DNA of 64,000 nucleotides. Origin: Sphingomonas tagetis (GTDB lineage: Bacteria > Pseudomonadota > Alphaproteobacteria > Sphingomonadales > Sphingomonadaceae). The stretch is taken from assembly GCF_024211275.1 (NCBI RefSeq), contig NZ_JAMLDX010000008.1, forward strand, positions 141,055 through 205,054. Direction: 5' to 3'. Both the position numbers and the translations under genes were made by a program. Below are positions 38,386 to 46,867 of the stretch, one piece after another (the stretch's first letter is position 1; every line of letters begins with the position of its first letter). Below the pieces are notes generated by a model that did no database searches, was not told the origin of the DNA, and saw only the letters and a list, made by a program, of their open reading frames with translations.

Positions 38386-38539
38386 TTCGCGAGCCGGCGG
38401 AGTGCCGGCTCGACAGCGCGCGGCGCGATCGCGCTGCGCCACGGGATTGGGCGGCGGGACTCGGACAGCATCCGTCTCGTCGCTCATACCCTTGCAACAC
38501 GCTTCAGTTCTGCCGCCATCTTCCAGAAGGAATGATCGC

Positions 38540-39490
38540 TTGATCACGGTTTCGTCGAACGACGCGCCCTCCCGCATCGCCTTCGTGGGCGCGGGCCACG
38601 TTGGCGCGACCGCCGCCTATGCGATGATGCTGCGGGCGCTGTTCGAGGAAATCGTCCTGATCGACAGCAATGTCGAACTGGCCAGCGCCGAGGCGGAGGA
38701 TCTTGCCGATGCCAATGCATTGGCTCGACCGGCGCGGATATGGGCTGGATGCTATGACGATGCCGCTTCGGCGCAAGTCGCGGTCATCACCGCCGGCGCA
38801 GCCTCGCACGGCAGTGAAAGCCGGCTGAGCCTCGCGTCGCGCAGTGCCGCGATCGTCAGGGCGTGCGCAACCGGGCTTGTCGATGGGGGCTTCACCGGCG
38901 TGCTGATCGTCGCATCGAACCCCGTCGATTTGATGACCGTCGTCGCCATGCGCGCCGCGGGATTTGCGCCGACGCGCGTCATCGGCACCGGCACCTTGCT
39001 CGACACCAGTCGCCTCAAACAGGCGCTCGGCGATGCGCTGCACGTCGCACCCGGCGCGATCGACGGTTATGTGCTCGGCGAGCATGGCGACAGCGAAGTT
39101 GCCGCATTCTCGACCGTGCGCATCGGCGGCCAGACGATCGCGCAATTCGCGGCGGGCCATCCCCAGCCCGATCTAGCCGCGCTCGCTGTAGATGTTCGCG
39201 ACGCCGGCTATCGCATCATTACCGGCAAGGGATATACCTCGTTCGGCATCGCCACGGCGATCGTCCGGATCTGCGAGGCCATCGTTCGCGACGAGCGCGC
39301 CGTGCTGCCAGTGAGCACATGGATCGACCGAAGGCTTGGGGCAGCCGATATTTGCCTGAGCCTGCCCTGTGTCATCGGCTCGGCGGGAATCGAGCGAGTC
39401 CTGTTTCCACCGCTCGAACCGGCCGAGGAGGCTGCGCTGCTCATTTCAGCGAACGCTCTGACCGAAGCGCTGAACGCGCTCGATCGCTAG
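38540..39490 (+). CDS. L-lactate dehydrogenase-type 2-hydroxyacid dehydrogenase
   Basis: This 316-residue NAD-dependent enzyme of the LDH/MDH superfamily has Rossmann motif FVGAGHVGATAA, D155/R158 (LLDTSR), catalytic H182 (LGEHGDSE) and NPVDLMT. R95 is the substrate-loop arginine, but the residue that fixes specificity (Gln in lactate, Arg in malate dehydrogenases) aligns with S89, and the usual KPGETR loop reads SHGSESR. It may therefore prefer another 2-oxo acid. The start is a TTG with AAGGA about 7 bases upstream; no better start exists. It stands alone. Confidence 0.82.
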   Translation: MITVSSNDAPSRIAFVGAGHVGATAAYAMMLRALFEEIVLIDSNVELASAEAEDLADANALARPARIWAGCYDDAASAQVAVITAGAASHGSESRLSLASRSAAIVRACATGLVDGGFTGVLIVASNPVDLMTVVAMRAAGFAPTRVIGTGTLLDTSRLKQALGDALHVAPGAIDGYVLGEHGDSEVAAFSTVRIGGQTIAQFAAGHPQPDLAALAVDVRDAGYRIITGKGYTSFGIATAIVRICEAIVRDERAVLPVSTWIDRRLGAADICLSLPCVIGSAGIERVLFPPLEPAEEAALLISANALTEALNALDR

Positions 39491-39770
39491 GTTAGACCGT
39501 CCTCATCCAGCGTCGGTCGGACAGGCCTGACGGCAGCGATCGATTGCGGCAAGACGTGGCGATTGGCCGCTTTCCTACAACCCCCATTCCGGCATATCTC
39601 ATCCGTCCCCTTTTCGCCGGGACGCTCCTCATGCCGCCCTTCCCTTCAAGTTCGTCCCGCGCAACCGCAGGCGTCACCCGCACGCCCTCCCGCGCCCGCT
39701 CGCGCGCGAAGGATGTCGGGACCTTTGTGACTTTCCGCCGTCCCCGCCTCGCGCATGACACCCCCCAAAA

Positions 39771-39803
39771 CTGTCAACTTCCCCTCGTACCCCTGTCAAC
39801 TTC
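39771..39803. repeat. Direct repeat of CTGTCAACTTC, 22 bases apart
   Basis: Two exact 11-base copies (39771-39781 and 39793-39803) stand two helical turns apart in the 377-base interval before the polymerase gene. The complement of each contains TTGACAG, so they could instead be -35 elements on the minus strand. The rest of the interval 39491-39848 shows no gene. Confidence 0.45.
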
Positions 39804-39848
39804 GATCATTTTGGGTACCCCCGCGCCGCCGCGTGACTCCCCGCCCCC

Positions 39849-39863
39849 GTTCGCGTATCGTTC
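39849..39863 (+). promoter_or_regulatory. LexA (SOS) box
   Basis: GTTC-GCGTATC-GTTC matches the alphaproteobacterial LexA consensus GTTC-N7-GTTC exactly. It ends 4 bases before the ATG of a Y-family DNA polymerase, a classic SOS gene. LexA bound here would block transcription entering the gene. Confidence 0.75.
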
Positions 39864-39867
39864 CGCC

Positions 39868-41172
39868 ATGCCCGACGCGGCGCCTCTCGACCTTCCGCCC
39901 CGCCCGCTGCGCTGGCTGTATCTCGACCTCAACAGCTATTTCGCGGCGGTCGAGCAGCAGTTGAACCCGGATCTTCGCGGCAAGCCGATCATCGTCGCGC
40001 CGGTCAATTCCGACACCACCGTCGCCATCGCCGCTTCGGTCCAGGCCAAGAAATACGGCATCCGCACCGGCACGCCGGTGTGGGAAGCGAAGCGCCTGTG
40101 CCGCGACCTCATCGTCACCCCCGGCCAGCACGAGAAGTACGTCGAATTCCACCAGATGATCGTCGACGAAGTGTGGAAGCACATCCCGGTCGACCGCGTC
40201 TGCTCGATCGACGAGGTCGCCTGCCGCCTGCTCGACAACGAGAATGACCGCGACACCGCCATCGCGCTCGCCAACCGCATCAAGGCCGGCATCCGCGCCA
40301 ACGTCGGCGAGTGCCTCACTTCGTCGGTCGGCATCGCCCCCAACCGCCTGCTCGCCAAGCTCGCCAGCGACATGCAGAAGCCCGACGGCCTCGTCGTGCT
40401 GAGCGAGGAGGAACTGCCGCATCGCCTGTTCTCGATGCCGCTGCGCGACATCGCCGGGATTGGCGCGAAGATGGAGAAGCGGCTCGCGCAGCAGGGCATT
40501 CTCGACATCGGCCAGCTGTGCGATCGCCGCCCGCGCGACGCGGGCTCCGCCTGGGGCGGGGTCAATGGCGACCGGCTCTGGTATCTGCTCCACGGCTTCG
40601 ACCTGCCCGAAAAGCCGACGCAGAGCCGCACCATCGGTCACAGCCACGTCCTCTCGCCCCGCAAGCGCGGCTATGAGCCGGTCCGCCTCACCGCCCGCCG
40701 CCTCGCGCTCAAGGCCGCGAGCCGCTTGCGGCGCAAGGGCAAGGTCAGCCGGCTATTGGTGCTGCATGCGCGGTTCGAGGATGACAAGTCGGTCTGGCGC
40801 ACATCGATCAAGCTGCCCTCGACGCAGGACAGCTTCACCGTCCTCGCCGCGCTCGATTCGATCTTCCCGCGGCTCAAGGAGGCCGGCCGCATGCGTGCCG
40901 GCGGCTTCCAGATCCGCATGATCGGGGTGACGCTGGCCGAAATCGCGCCGCTTGAGGGCGAGCAGGATTCGCTGTTCGCGATGCTCGATCCCAACGACCC
41001 GCTGGCGCGCGAGACGCGAACGCTCTCGCTCAGCAGGGCGATGGACCGGATCAATGAAAAGTTCGGGCGTCATGCCGTCTCGGTCGGGCCGATGGACGGC
41101 AGCCGAAGCGATCGCATCGGAACGAAAATTGCGTTCGGCCGTATCCCTGATCTCGATGAATTTCACGAGTGA
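39868..41172 (+). CDS. Y-family (DinB/UmuC-like) translesion DNA polymerase
   Basis: This 434-residue polymerase has catalytic motif LDLNSYFAAVEQ at 20-31 and the second acidic motif SIDEVACRL. Helix-hairpin-helix PLRDIAGIGAKMEKRL and a little-finger domain follow from about 255. It is closest in layout to Pol IV/DinB, but LDLNSYF and SIDEVA differ from the usual DMDxFF and SIDEAY, so a UmuC-like or DinB2 subgroup is possible. The ATG at 39868 is directly behind a LexA box. Longer upstream frame is low-complexity and non-coding. Error-prone bypass of DNA damage is the expected role. Confidence 0.88.
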   Translation: MPDAAPLDLPPRPLRWLYLDLNSYFAAVEQQLNPDLRGKPIIVAPVNSDTTVAIAASVQAKKYGIRTGTPVWEAKRLCRDLIVTPGQHEKYVEFHQMIVDEVWKHIPVDRVCSIDEVACRLLDNENDRDTAIALANRIKAGIRANVGECLTSSVGIAPNRLLAKLASDMQKPDGLVVLSEEELPHRLFSMPLRDIAGIGAKMEKRLAQQGILDIGQLCDRRPRDAGSAWGGVNGDRLWYLLHGFDLPEKPTQSRTIGHSHVLSPRKRGYEPVRLTARRLALKAASRLRRKGKVSRLLVLHARFEDDKSVWRTSIKLPSTQDSFTVLAALDSIFPRLKEAGRMRAGGFQIRMIGVTLAEIAPLEGEQDSLFAMLDPNDPLARETRTLSLSRAMDRINEKFGRHAVSVGPMDGSRSDRIGTKIAFGRIPDLDEFHE

Positions 41173-41268
41173 GCGTTGAACTTGCCTATTGCACCGCAAA
41201 ATCGATTGGTGCCCGGTATAACGTATCTCTTGACGTCAATTGCTGCGTAAGCAAAAGGACCGCTCGCT

Positions 41269-41655
41269 ATGAACATCCGCCCCCTCCTCCCCGCCGCCGC
41301 GATCGCGCTCCTGTCGCTCGCCGCCTGTGACAACAAGCCCGAAGTGGTCGATAGCCGCGCGCCCGATCCGCTCGAGGAGCAGCTCAAGAATGCGCCGAAG
41401 GTCGAGCTGCCGCCGGCGATCAAGGCTTCGGTCTCGATGCGCTGCCAGCCCGGCAACGCGCTTGTGTTCGCCGAATTCTTCGAGGGCGACAAGCTGGTCA
41501 AGGTCCGCACCGAGCGCGATGGCGACCCGACCGACCTCAAGGCGGCCGAGGCAGGCCAGCCCTTCACGGCCGAGGGCGGCTACAAGCTGACCGGCAATTC
41601 GAAGACCGCGACCGTCGAACTGCCCGGCAAGGGCAAGCTCACCTGCCACGCCTGA
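41269..41655 (+). CDS. Small lipoprotein of unknown function
   Basis: This 128-residue protein has a type II signal peptide with lipobox LAAC (C20), an acidic Pro-rich linker and a small domain ending in LTCHA. Two further cysteines (in MRCQPG and LTCHA) could form a disulfide. It is probably anchored in the outer membrane facing the periplasm. A strong bidirectional terminator follows. Confidence 0.72.
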   Translation: MNIRPLLPAAAIALLSLAACDNKPEVVDSRAPDPLEEQLKNAPKVELPPAIKASVSMRCQPGNALVFAEFFEGDKLVKVRTERDGDPTDLKAAEAGQPFTAEGGYKLTGNSKTATVELPGKGKLTCHA

Positions 41656-41672
41656 TTGCGGCTTAAGTGATT

Positions 41673-41710
41673 AAAAAAAAGGGCCGGTGGTTCACCCACC
41701 GGCCCTTTTT
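41673..41710. terminator. Bidirectional intrinsic terminator
   Basis: The 10-bp perfect stem GGGCCGGTGG / CCACCGGCCC with a 5-base loop is flanked by eight A's on one side and five T's on the other. It serves both the lipoprotein gene and the convergent M3 peptidase gene. Confidence 0.92.
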
Positions 41711-41712
41711 CG

Positions 41713-43866
41713 TCACTGGCTCGGAAACCCCCGCCGCTTGAACAGCGCCTTCACATCCGGATCGCGGCCCCGAAACGCCCGGTACGCCACCTTCCGGTCG
41801 GTCTCGTTGCCCGTCTCCAGCAGCACGGTGCGGAACTTGTCGGCGGTCGTCTTGTCCCAGACGTTCCCGCTCTCCTCGAACGCCGCCCAGGTGTCGGCGT
41901 CCATCGTCTCCGACCACAGGTAGGAATAATAGCCCGCCGAATAGGCGTCGGACGAGAACAGGTGATTGAACTGCGGCAACCGGTGCCGCATGACGATCTC
42001 CCTGGGCATCTGCAGCTCGGCCAGCGCCGTCCGCTCGAACGCATCCGGATCGGTCACCGGCGTGGTGCGGTCATGCAGCTTCATGTCGACGATCGCCGAC
42101 GACAGATATTCGACCGTGTCGAACCCTTGGTTGAACGTCTGCGCCTTCTCGATCTTCTCGACCAACGCCGCAGGAATCACCTCGCCCGTCTTGTAATGCT
42201 TGGCGAAGCGGTTGAGCACGTCGGGGGTCAGCAACCAGTTCTCGTTCACCTGGCTGGGATATTCCACAAAGTCCCGCGGCGTGCCGCCGAGACCCGGATA
42301 ATAGACATTGCCGAGCAGGCTGTGCAGCGCATGGCCGAACTCGTGGAACAGCGTCGAGGCGTCGTCGATGCTGATCAGCGTCGGCGCACCCGCCCCGCCC
42401 TTGGTGAAATTGTTGTTGTTCGATGCCAGCACGAGCTTGTCGCCGCGCAGCCCGGACCGCCCCCGATAGGCCGTCGCCCAGGCGCCCGAGCGCTTCCCCG
42501 CCCGCGCGAAATTGTCGAGGTAGAAGACGCCGACGACCTGCCCCTGCCGCGTCACCTCGAAGGTGCGGACGTCGGGATGGAACACCGGCACCGCGCCGCT
42601 ATTCTCCTTGAAATTGAGATCGTAGAGCCGCCCCGCCGCGTAGAACATGGCGTTCACCATGTTGTTGAGCTCGAGATACGGCTTCACCTCGCTCTCATCG
42701 AGGTCATACTTCGCCTTGCGCACCTTCTCGGCATAGTAGCGATAGTCCCAGCCTTCGACCTTGATCTTCGGCCCCCTGCCCGCCGCAGCCTCGGCGTCGG
42801 CGAGCTTCTGCATGTCGGCGACTTCCTCCAGCACGCGGGCGCGCGCGGCGGGCCAGACCGACATCATCAGCTTCATGGCATTGGCCGGCGTCTCCGCCAT
42901 CGTTTCGTCCATGCGATAGTCGGCATGCGTCTTGAAGCCGAGGATGACCGCGCGTTCCTGGCGCAGCTTGAGGATGCCGGCGATCACCGCATTGGTGTCG
43001 TTGGCGTCGCCATTGTCGCCGCGGTTGATATAGGCGTTGTAGATCTTCTCACGCAGCGCGCGGTTGCTGGCGTACATCAGGAAGGGCTGCATCGACGAGC
43101 GCGTGTTCTTGACCGCCCATTTGCCCGCCTGCCCGCGCGCCTTGGCTTCGTCGGCGAGGCTCGACTTGAAGCTGTCGGGCAGTCCGGCGAGGTCGGCTTC
43201 CTTGTCGATGAAGATCGCCGTCTCTTCGTCCGCCAGCACGCGCTTGCTGAACTCGGTATAGGCCTTGGCCAGCTCGCCGTTGATGCGCTTGATCTCGGTC
43301 TTCTGCGCCTCGTTGAGCAGCGCGCCGGAGGTCACCGAATCGCGATAGCTGCGCTCGAGCAGCCGGAGCTGCTGCGCGTTGAGGCCGAGCGTTTGGCGCT
43401 TGTCGTAGAGTGTCTTGACGCGGGCGAACATCTTGCGGTCGAGGCTGAGTTCGGTCGAGAAGGCCGAGAGCTTAGGGCTCCACTCGGTCGCGATCTTCTG
43501 AACCTCGGGCGTAGCGAGGTTGCTGGTATAGACGCCCCATACCGGGAAGACGCGGTTCAGCGAGTTGGTCGCCTTTTGCTGCGCCTCGATCGTGTTGGCG
43601 AAGGTGGGCGCTTCGGGATTGTCGCGCACCTTGGCGAATTGCGCGCGCGCCTCGGCCATCCCCCGCTCGAACGCGGCCGGGAACATCGCCGGCGTCACCT
43701 TGTCCCACTGGGGCACGCCATCATACGGCCCGGGCCAGACGTCGGTCATCGGTGCGGGATTGGGCGCGGTCGGCGCAGGCGCGGTCTGTTGCATGGTGCT
43801 GGCCAAACTCATCGGGGTCAGGAGCGAGGTAGTGGCAAACAGCGCCGCGCCAAGGGCTAGTTTCAT
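41713..43866 (-). CDS. dcp: M3-family zinc metallopeptidase, dipeptidyl carboxypeptidase-like
   Basis: This 717-residue protein has a signal peptide (about 1-23) and the zinc-binding motif HEFGH at 508-512 (TLFHEFGHALHSLL). The usual M3 C-terminal helical region surrounds it. With a signal peptide and this length it resembles periplasmic peptidyl-dipeptidase Dcp, which removes C-terminal dipeptides. It stands alone between a terminator and a divergent ATPase gene. Confidence 0.9.
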   Translation of the reverse strand: MKLALGAALFATTSLLTPMSLASTMQQTAPAPTAPNPAPMTDVWPGPYDGVPQWDKVTPAMFPAAFERGMAEARAQFAKVRDNPEAPTFANTIEAQQKATNSLNRVFPVWGVYTSNLATPEVQKIATEWSPKLSAFSTELSLDRKMFARVKTLYDKRQTLGLNAQQLRLLERSYRDSVTSGALLNEAQKTEIKRINGELAKAYTEFSKRVLADEETAIFIDKEADLAGLPDSFKSSLADEAKARGQAGKWAVKNTRSSMQPFLMYASNRALREKIYNAYINRGDNGDANDTNAVIAGILKLRQERAVILGFKTHADYRMDETMAETPANAMKLMMSVWPAARARVLEEVADMQKLADAEAAAGRGPKIKVEGWDYRYYAEKVRKAKYDLDESEVKPYLELNNMVNAMFYAAGRLYDLNFKENSGAVPVFHPDVRTFEVTRQGQVVGVFYLDNFARAGKRSGAWATAYRGRSGLRGDKLVLASNNNNFTKGGAGAPTLISIDDASTLFHEFGHALHSLLGNVYYPGLGGTPRDFVEYPSQVNENWLLTPDVLNRFAKHYKTGEVIPAALVEKIEKAQTFNQGFDTVEYLSSAIVDMKLHDRTTPVTDPDAFERTALAELQMPREIVMRHRLPQFNHLFSSDAYSAGYYSYLWSETMDADTWAAFEESGNVWDKTTADKFRTVLLETGNETDRKVAYRAFRGRDPDVKALFKRRGFPSQ

Positions 43867-44027
43867 GAGAATTCCCGGGAATTGAATGATGTTGCAGGTG
43901 ATACCGTCGCCATCAGGCGGAGCGCAAGCCTGTGTACCATTCGCCTATGACAGCTGACTGCGCGGTGAACTGAAACAATTTTCATCCATCGCCTGCTTGT
44001 GCCACGCTGAGTGCAAGGAGTTGAGGG

Positions 44028-44762
44028 TTGGCGACGGTTGCGGTCTATAGTCTCAAGGGCGGGGTCGGAAAGACGACGCTGGCGGTCAATTTGGCCTGGT
44101 GCTCCGCGACGCTGTCAGCCCGCCGGACATTGCTGTGGGACCTCGACCCGCAGGCCGCCGCGACCTTCCTGCTCGGCGGCGGCACAGGCAAGGCACAGGC
44201 GCAGTCGGTGTTCAGCAAGGATGTGGAGCCGGCCAAGCTGGTCCACGCGAGCGCGACCGCGCGGCTCGACCTGATCGGCGCCGACGCGTCGCTGCGCGGG
44301 CTCGACCTGCTGTTCCACGAACTCGACAAGAAGAAGCGGCTCGCCAAGCTGCTCGGCCAGCTCGACAAGGCCTATGACCGCATGGTGCTCGATTGTCCGC
44401 CGGGCCTGACCGAGACCAGCGAGCAGGTAATGCGCGCCGCCGACCTGATCGTGGTGCCGGTGATCCCCTCGCCACTCTCGGAACGCGCGCTGGCCGAAAT
44501 CGAGGCCCATCTCGGCAACAAGGCGACCGGGCGGCTGATGCCGGTGCATTCGATGGCCGACCGCCGCCGCAAGCTGCACGCAGAGACGATTGCGCGAAAT
44601 CCCGGCTGGCCCGTCATTCCGATGGCGAGCGTGGTCGAGACGATGGCGGCGCGGCGTGCGCCGGTCGGCGCCTTTGCCGGGCGCACTGCCGGGGCCAGGG
44701 CGTTTGCCGAGCTGTGGCAGGCGATCGAACGTCGCCTCGCCAAAGCGAAAAGGAAAGCATGA
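44028..44762 (+). CDS. ParA/MinD-type ATPase
   Basis: This 244-residue deviant Walker A ATPase has KGGVGKTTLAVNLA at 10-23, switch DLDPQAAAT and Walker B-like VLDCPPGL. The TTG start has AAGGAG 7 bases upstream. No ParB gene or parS-like palindrome is seen nearby, so chromosome or plasmid partition is not indicated. It could position another cargo or act as an orphan. Its stop overlaps the aat start (ATGA). Confidence 0.83.
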   Translation: MATVAVYSLKGGVGKTTLAVNLAWCSATLSARRTLLWDLDPQAAATFLLGGGTGKAQAQSVFSKDVEPAKLVHASATARLDLIGADASLRGLDLLFHELDKKKRLAKLLGQLDKAYDRMVLDCPPGLTETSEQVMRAADLIVVPVIPSPLSERALAEIEAHLGNKATGRLMPVHSMADRRRKLHAETIARNPGWPVIPMASVVETMAARRAPVGAFAGRTAGARAFAELWQAIERRLAKAKRKA

Positions 44763-45511
44763 CCCGCCCGACGCCCCGCTCGCAGGATCTCGACCCCGAT
44801 CTGGTGTTGCGCGCCTATGCGATGGGCGTGTTCCCGATGGCCGAGCATCGCGACGAGGCCAGCGTATTCTGGGTCGAGCCGCGCCAGCGCGCGATCCTCC
44901 CGCTCGACGGCTTCCACCTCTCGCGCTCGCTGCGCAAGACGCTCACGTCCGGCCGCTTCCGCGTCACTGCCGACGCGGCGTTGGAGCAAGTGATCGCGCT
45001 GTGCGCCGAGTCCGCCGACGACCGCCCGGACACTTGGATCAACCCGGCGATCGAACGCGTGTTCGGCGAGTTGCACCGCCGCGGCTTCGCGCATTCGGTC
45101 GAATGCTGGGACGGCGAGCAGCTGGTCGGCGGACTCTATGGACTCGCATTGGGCCGGGCGTTCTTCGGCGAATCGATGGTCAGCCGCGCGCGCGACGCGT
45201 CCAAGGTGGCGATCGCGGCGCTGGTGGCGCGGCTGCGGCTCGGCGGGTTCACGTTGCTCGACTGCCAGTTCATGACCGACCACCTCGCCTCGCTGGGCGC
45301 GGTGGAGGTGCCGCGCGAGACTTACCTTTCGCTCTTGTCGGATTCGCTCGGCGAAGGCTCGGCGGGTCTGGCGACGGGTGTTGCGGTGGTGGCCGGCGAC
45401 TTCGGCGCGCTCGACGCTTTCGGCGCGTCGCCATCGGGCGCTGCGCCGTCCACCGTCTCGCCGCCCGTTTCGGGGAAGGTCATCGCGCAGCTTTTGACCC
45501 AGACGTCGTAG
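44759..45511 (+). CDS. aat: Leucyl/phenylalanyl-tRNA--protein transferase
   Basis: This 250-residue Aat transfers Leu or Phe to proteins with N-terminal Arg or Lys, marking them for ClpAPS (N-degron pathway). Motifs RAYAMGVFPMAE, VEPRQRAILPL, GGLYGLALGRAFFGESM and LLDCQFMTDHLASLGA are standard. The family domain ends near residue 200. The last 45-50 residues are a low-complexity Ala/Ser/Pro tail encoded in the 190 bases that overlap the DUF2155 gene on the other strand. Confidence 0.93.
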   Translation: MTRPTPRSQDLDPDLVLRAYAMGVFPMAEHRDEASVFWVEPRQRAILPLDGFHLSRSLRKTLTSGRFRVTADAALEQVIALCAESADDRPDTWINPAIERVFGELHRRGFAHSVECWDGEQLVGGLYGLALGRAFFGESMVSRARDASKVAIAALVARLRLGGFTLLDCQFMTDHLASLGAVEVPRETYLSLLSDSLGEGSAGLATGVAVVAGDFGALDAFGASPSGAAPSTVSPPVSGKVIAQLLTQTS

Positions 45512-45984
45512 ATCGGGTGCGGCACGACGTTGAGCGCGGGCCGCTCCTTGAACAGCCAGCCCGAAAAGACGCGTGACCAATTGCCATCGGTGCCGCGCAC
45601 GTCGACCTGAGCGAAGGCGCCGGTATATTGCTCGCTCTCGAACGGCGCCGTCTTCTCGCATGCGCGCAGCCGGACGATGACGTCGCCGACGCGCGTGGCC
45701 TGCCCGGGCTTCAACGAGATGTCGCGCGCGACGCCATTGCGCTTGTTGAGCAGGCCGAGCACCGCGACACGATCATTCATCGGCGTCGCGCCCGCGGTCG
45801 ACGCTGCCGCGCCGCTCGCGTCGACCGTGACGATCTCCTCGCCCGGCCCGCCGCCCTTAGGCGCGACCTCGACCTTGTCGGCCGCCGCCGATTTTTTGGG
45901 TTCAGGCTGAAGGCTCTTCACCCAGTCGCAACCCGCCAGCGCCAGCGGCGCCGTCAGCAGGACAGCAAGCCGGGTCAGGCGCAT
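45322..45984 (-). CDS. DUF2155 lipoprotein
   Basis: This 220-residue protein has a lipoprotein signal (LAGC, C19). The DUF2155 domain covers about 75-165 (VLGLLNKRNGVARDISLKPG...GWLFKERPALNVVPHPIYDVWV), followed by a Pro/Ser/Glu-rich tail. The start overlaps the stop of the NDUFA12 gene by one base (TGATG). This pairing with NDUFA12 and aat is common in alphaproteobacteria. Function unknown. Its 3' end overlaps aat on the opposite strand. Confidence 0.85.
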   Translation of the reverse strand: MRLTRLAVLLTAPLALAGCDWVKSLQPEPKKSAAADKVEVAPKGGGPGEEIVTVDASGAAASTAGATPMNDRVAVLGLLNKRNGVARDISLKPGQATRVGDVIVRLRACEKTAPFESEQYTGAFAQVDVRGTDGNWSRVFSGWLFKERPALNVVPHPIYDVWVKSCAMTFPETGGETVDGAAPDGDAPKASSAPKSPATTATPVARPAEPSPSESDKSER

Positions 45985-46376
45985 CAGGCGCCGGGCGTCC
46001 AGGCTTCGTAGTCTCCGGTCGCGCCGATGCGCTCGCCGCCCTTTTCGAGCGCGCCCGCCGGACGATAGGCGGCGGCGGTGCCGGTCAGGTTGGCCAGCGC
46101 CGGCTGTTCCCACTGCCGCACCGGCGGCAGCGCGCGCGAGGGGATGTCGTCGATCTGGTGGTGAAGCCAGCTGAACCATTCGGGCGGCACGCGGCTCGAA
46201 TCGTTCGAGCCCTTGTAGATCACCCAGCGGCGCGGGTTGCCCGCGGTGTCGCGCCCGCCCTGATAATAGACGTTGCCCAACGCATCCTCGCCCACCACGT
46301 CCTTGCCGCGCAGACCGACCCAGGTGCCGAAGGTGGAACCGTTCCACCAGGTGAAAATGTTGGCGAAGATGCTCAT
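45984..46376 (-). CDS. NADH:ubiquinone oxidoreductase subunit NDUFA12-like
   Basis: This 130-residue protein begins MSIFANIFTWWNGSTFGTW and contains GKDVVGEDALGNVYYQGG and RRWVIYKGSNDSSRVPPEW-type motifs, diagnostic of the complex I accessory subunit NDUFA12 (B17.2). This subunit occurs in alphaproteobacteria as well as mitochondria. The ATG at 46376 is chosen for the family-like start. It is encoded away from the nuo operon, just upstream of DUF2155. Confidence 0.92.
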   Translation of the reverse strand: MSIFANIFTWWNGSTFGTWVGLRGKDVVGEDALGNVYYQGGRDTAGNPRRWVIYKGSNDSSRVPPEWFSWLHHQIDDIPSRALPPVRQWEQPALANLTGTAAAYRPAGALEKGGERIGATGDYEAWTPGA

Positions 46377-46867
46377 GGCCCGCGCTTTACGAGACCTGCG
46401 CGGCGGCGGCAATCGGGTTTGCGTGGGGGCGTGGCGTTGTCATCGTTCGGCTACGGACTTCGGCAGTGGCCTATCTTGAGTGACATAACCGATTTGGTTC
46501 ATAGGAAAGCGATCAGTTCGACAGGCTGATTTGTCGCGATTTTTGGGGATTAAGATGGCAGCGGTAGCAAGGTTGAACACGATTTTACGCCGATTGCGCG
46601 ACGTGCGGTGGAATCTCAATGTGACGATTTCGACACTTCTTGTGATGGGTCTTCGACAGGCCGTTGCGTTTGCCGAAGGGAATGGCGAATTGAGACCGGT
46701 CGGGTGCAGCCATTCTTAGCCCCTCCCGCCCTTCGCGGCAGGGGTTGGGGAGGGTCTTCTTTTGTGTTTTCGGGCTCGCCGCAAGCCCGCGCAGCGCTGA
46801 CCATTGGCTAGAAAAGCAAGAAGGCCCTCACCCGCCCCTCTCCCGCAAGCGAGAGTGCTAGAAGTTG
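46377..46867. other. Gene-poor interval with dispersed GC-rich repeats
   Basis: No supported gene is seen. A 54-codon open frame at 46555-46719 lacks recognisable features and a good Shine-Dalgarno. Bases about 46720-46760 (AGCCCCTCCC...GGGGTTGGGGAGGG) and 46828-46860 (CCTCACCCGCCCCTCTCCC) belong to the same repeat family as the element between atpD and atpC. Confidence 0.6.
46720..46860. repeat. GC-rich palindromic intergenic repeat, family shared with 63.4 kb
   Basis: The left module AGCCCCTCCC and GGGGTTGGGGAGGG is followed about 70 bases later by the inverted-type module CCCTCACCCGCCCCTCTCCCG, ending in a small CTCCCGCAAGCGAGAG hairpin-like sequence. The arrangement mirrors the atpD-atpC element with a different centre. 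Confidence 0.6.

Noticed and set aside
44028..45511. ParA gene as part of a partition system
   Set aside because: No ParB gene and no parS-like palindrome; the neighbour is aat, so a replicon-partition role is not supported.
46555..46719. 54-codon frame MAAVARLNTILRR... in the gap after the NDUFA12 gene
   Set aside because: Weak ribosome-binding site, no clear hydrophobic or domain pattern, and it ends at the repeat element; not enough support.
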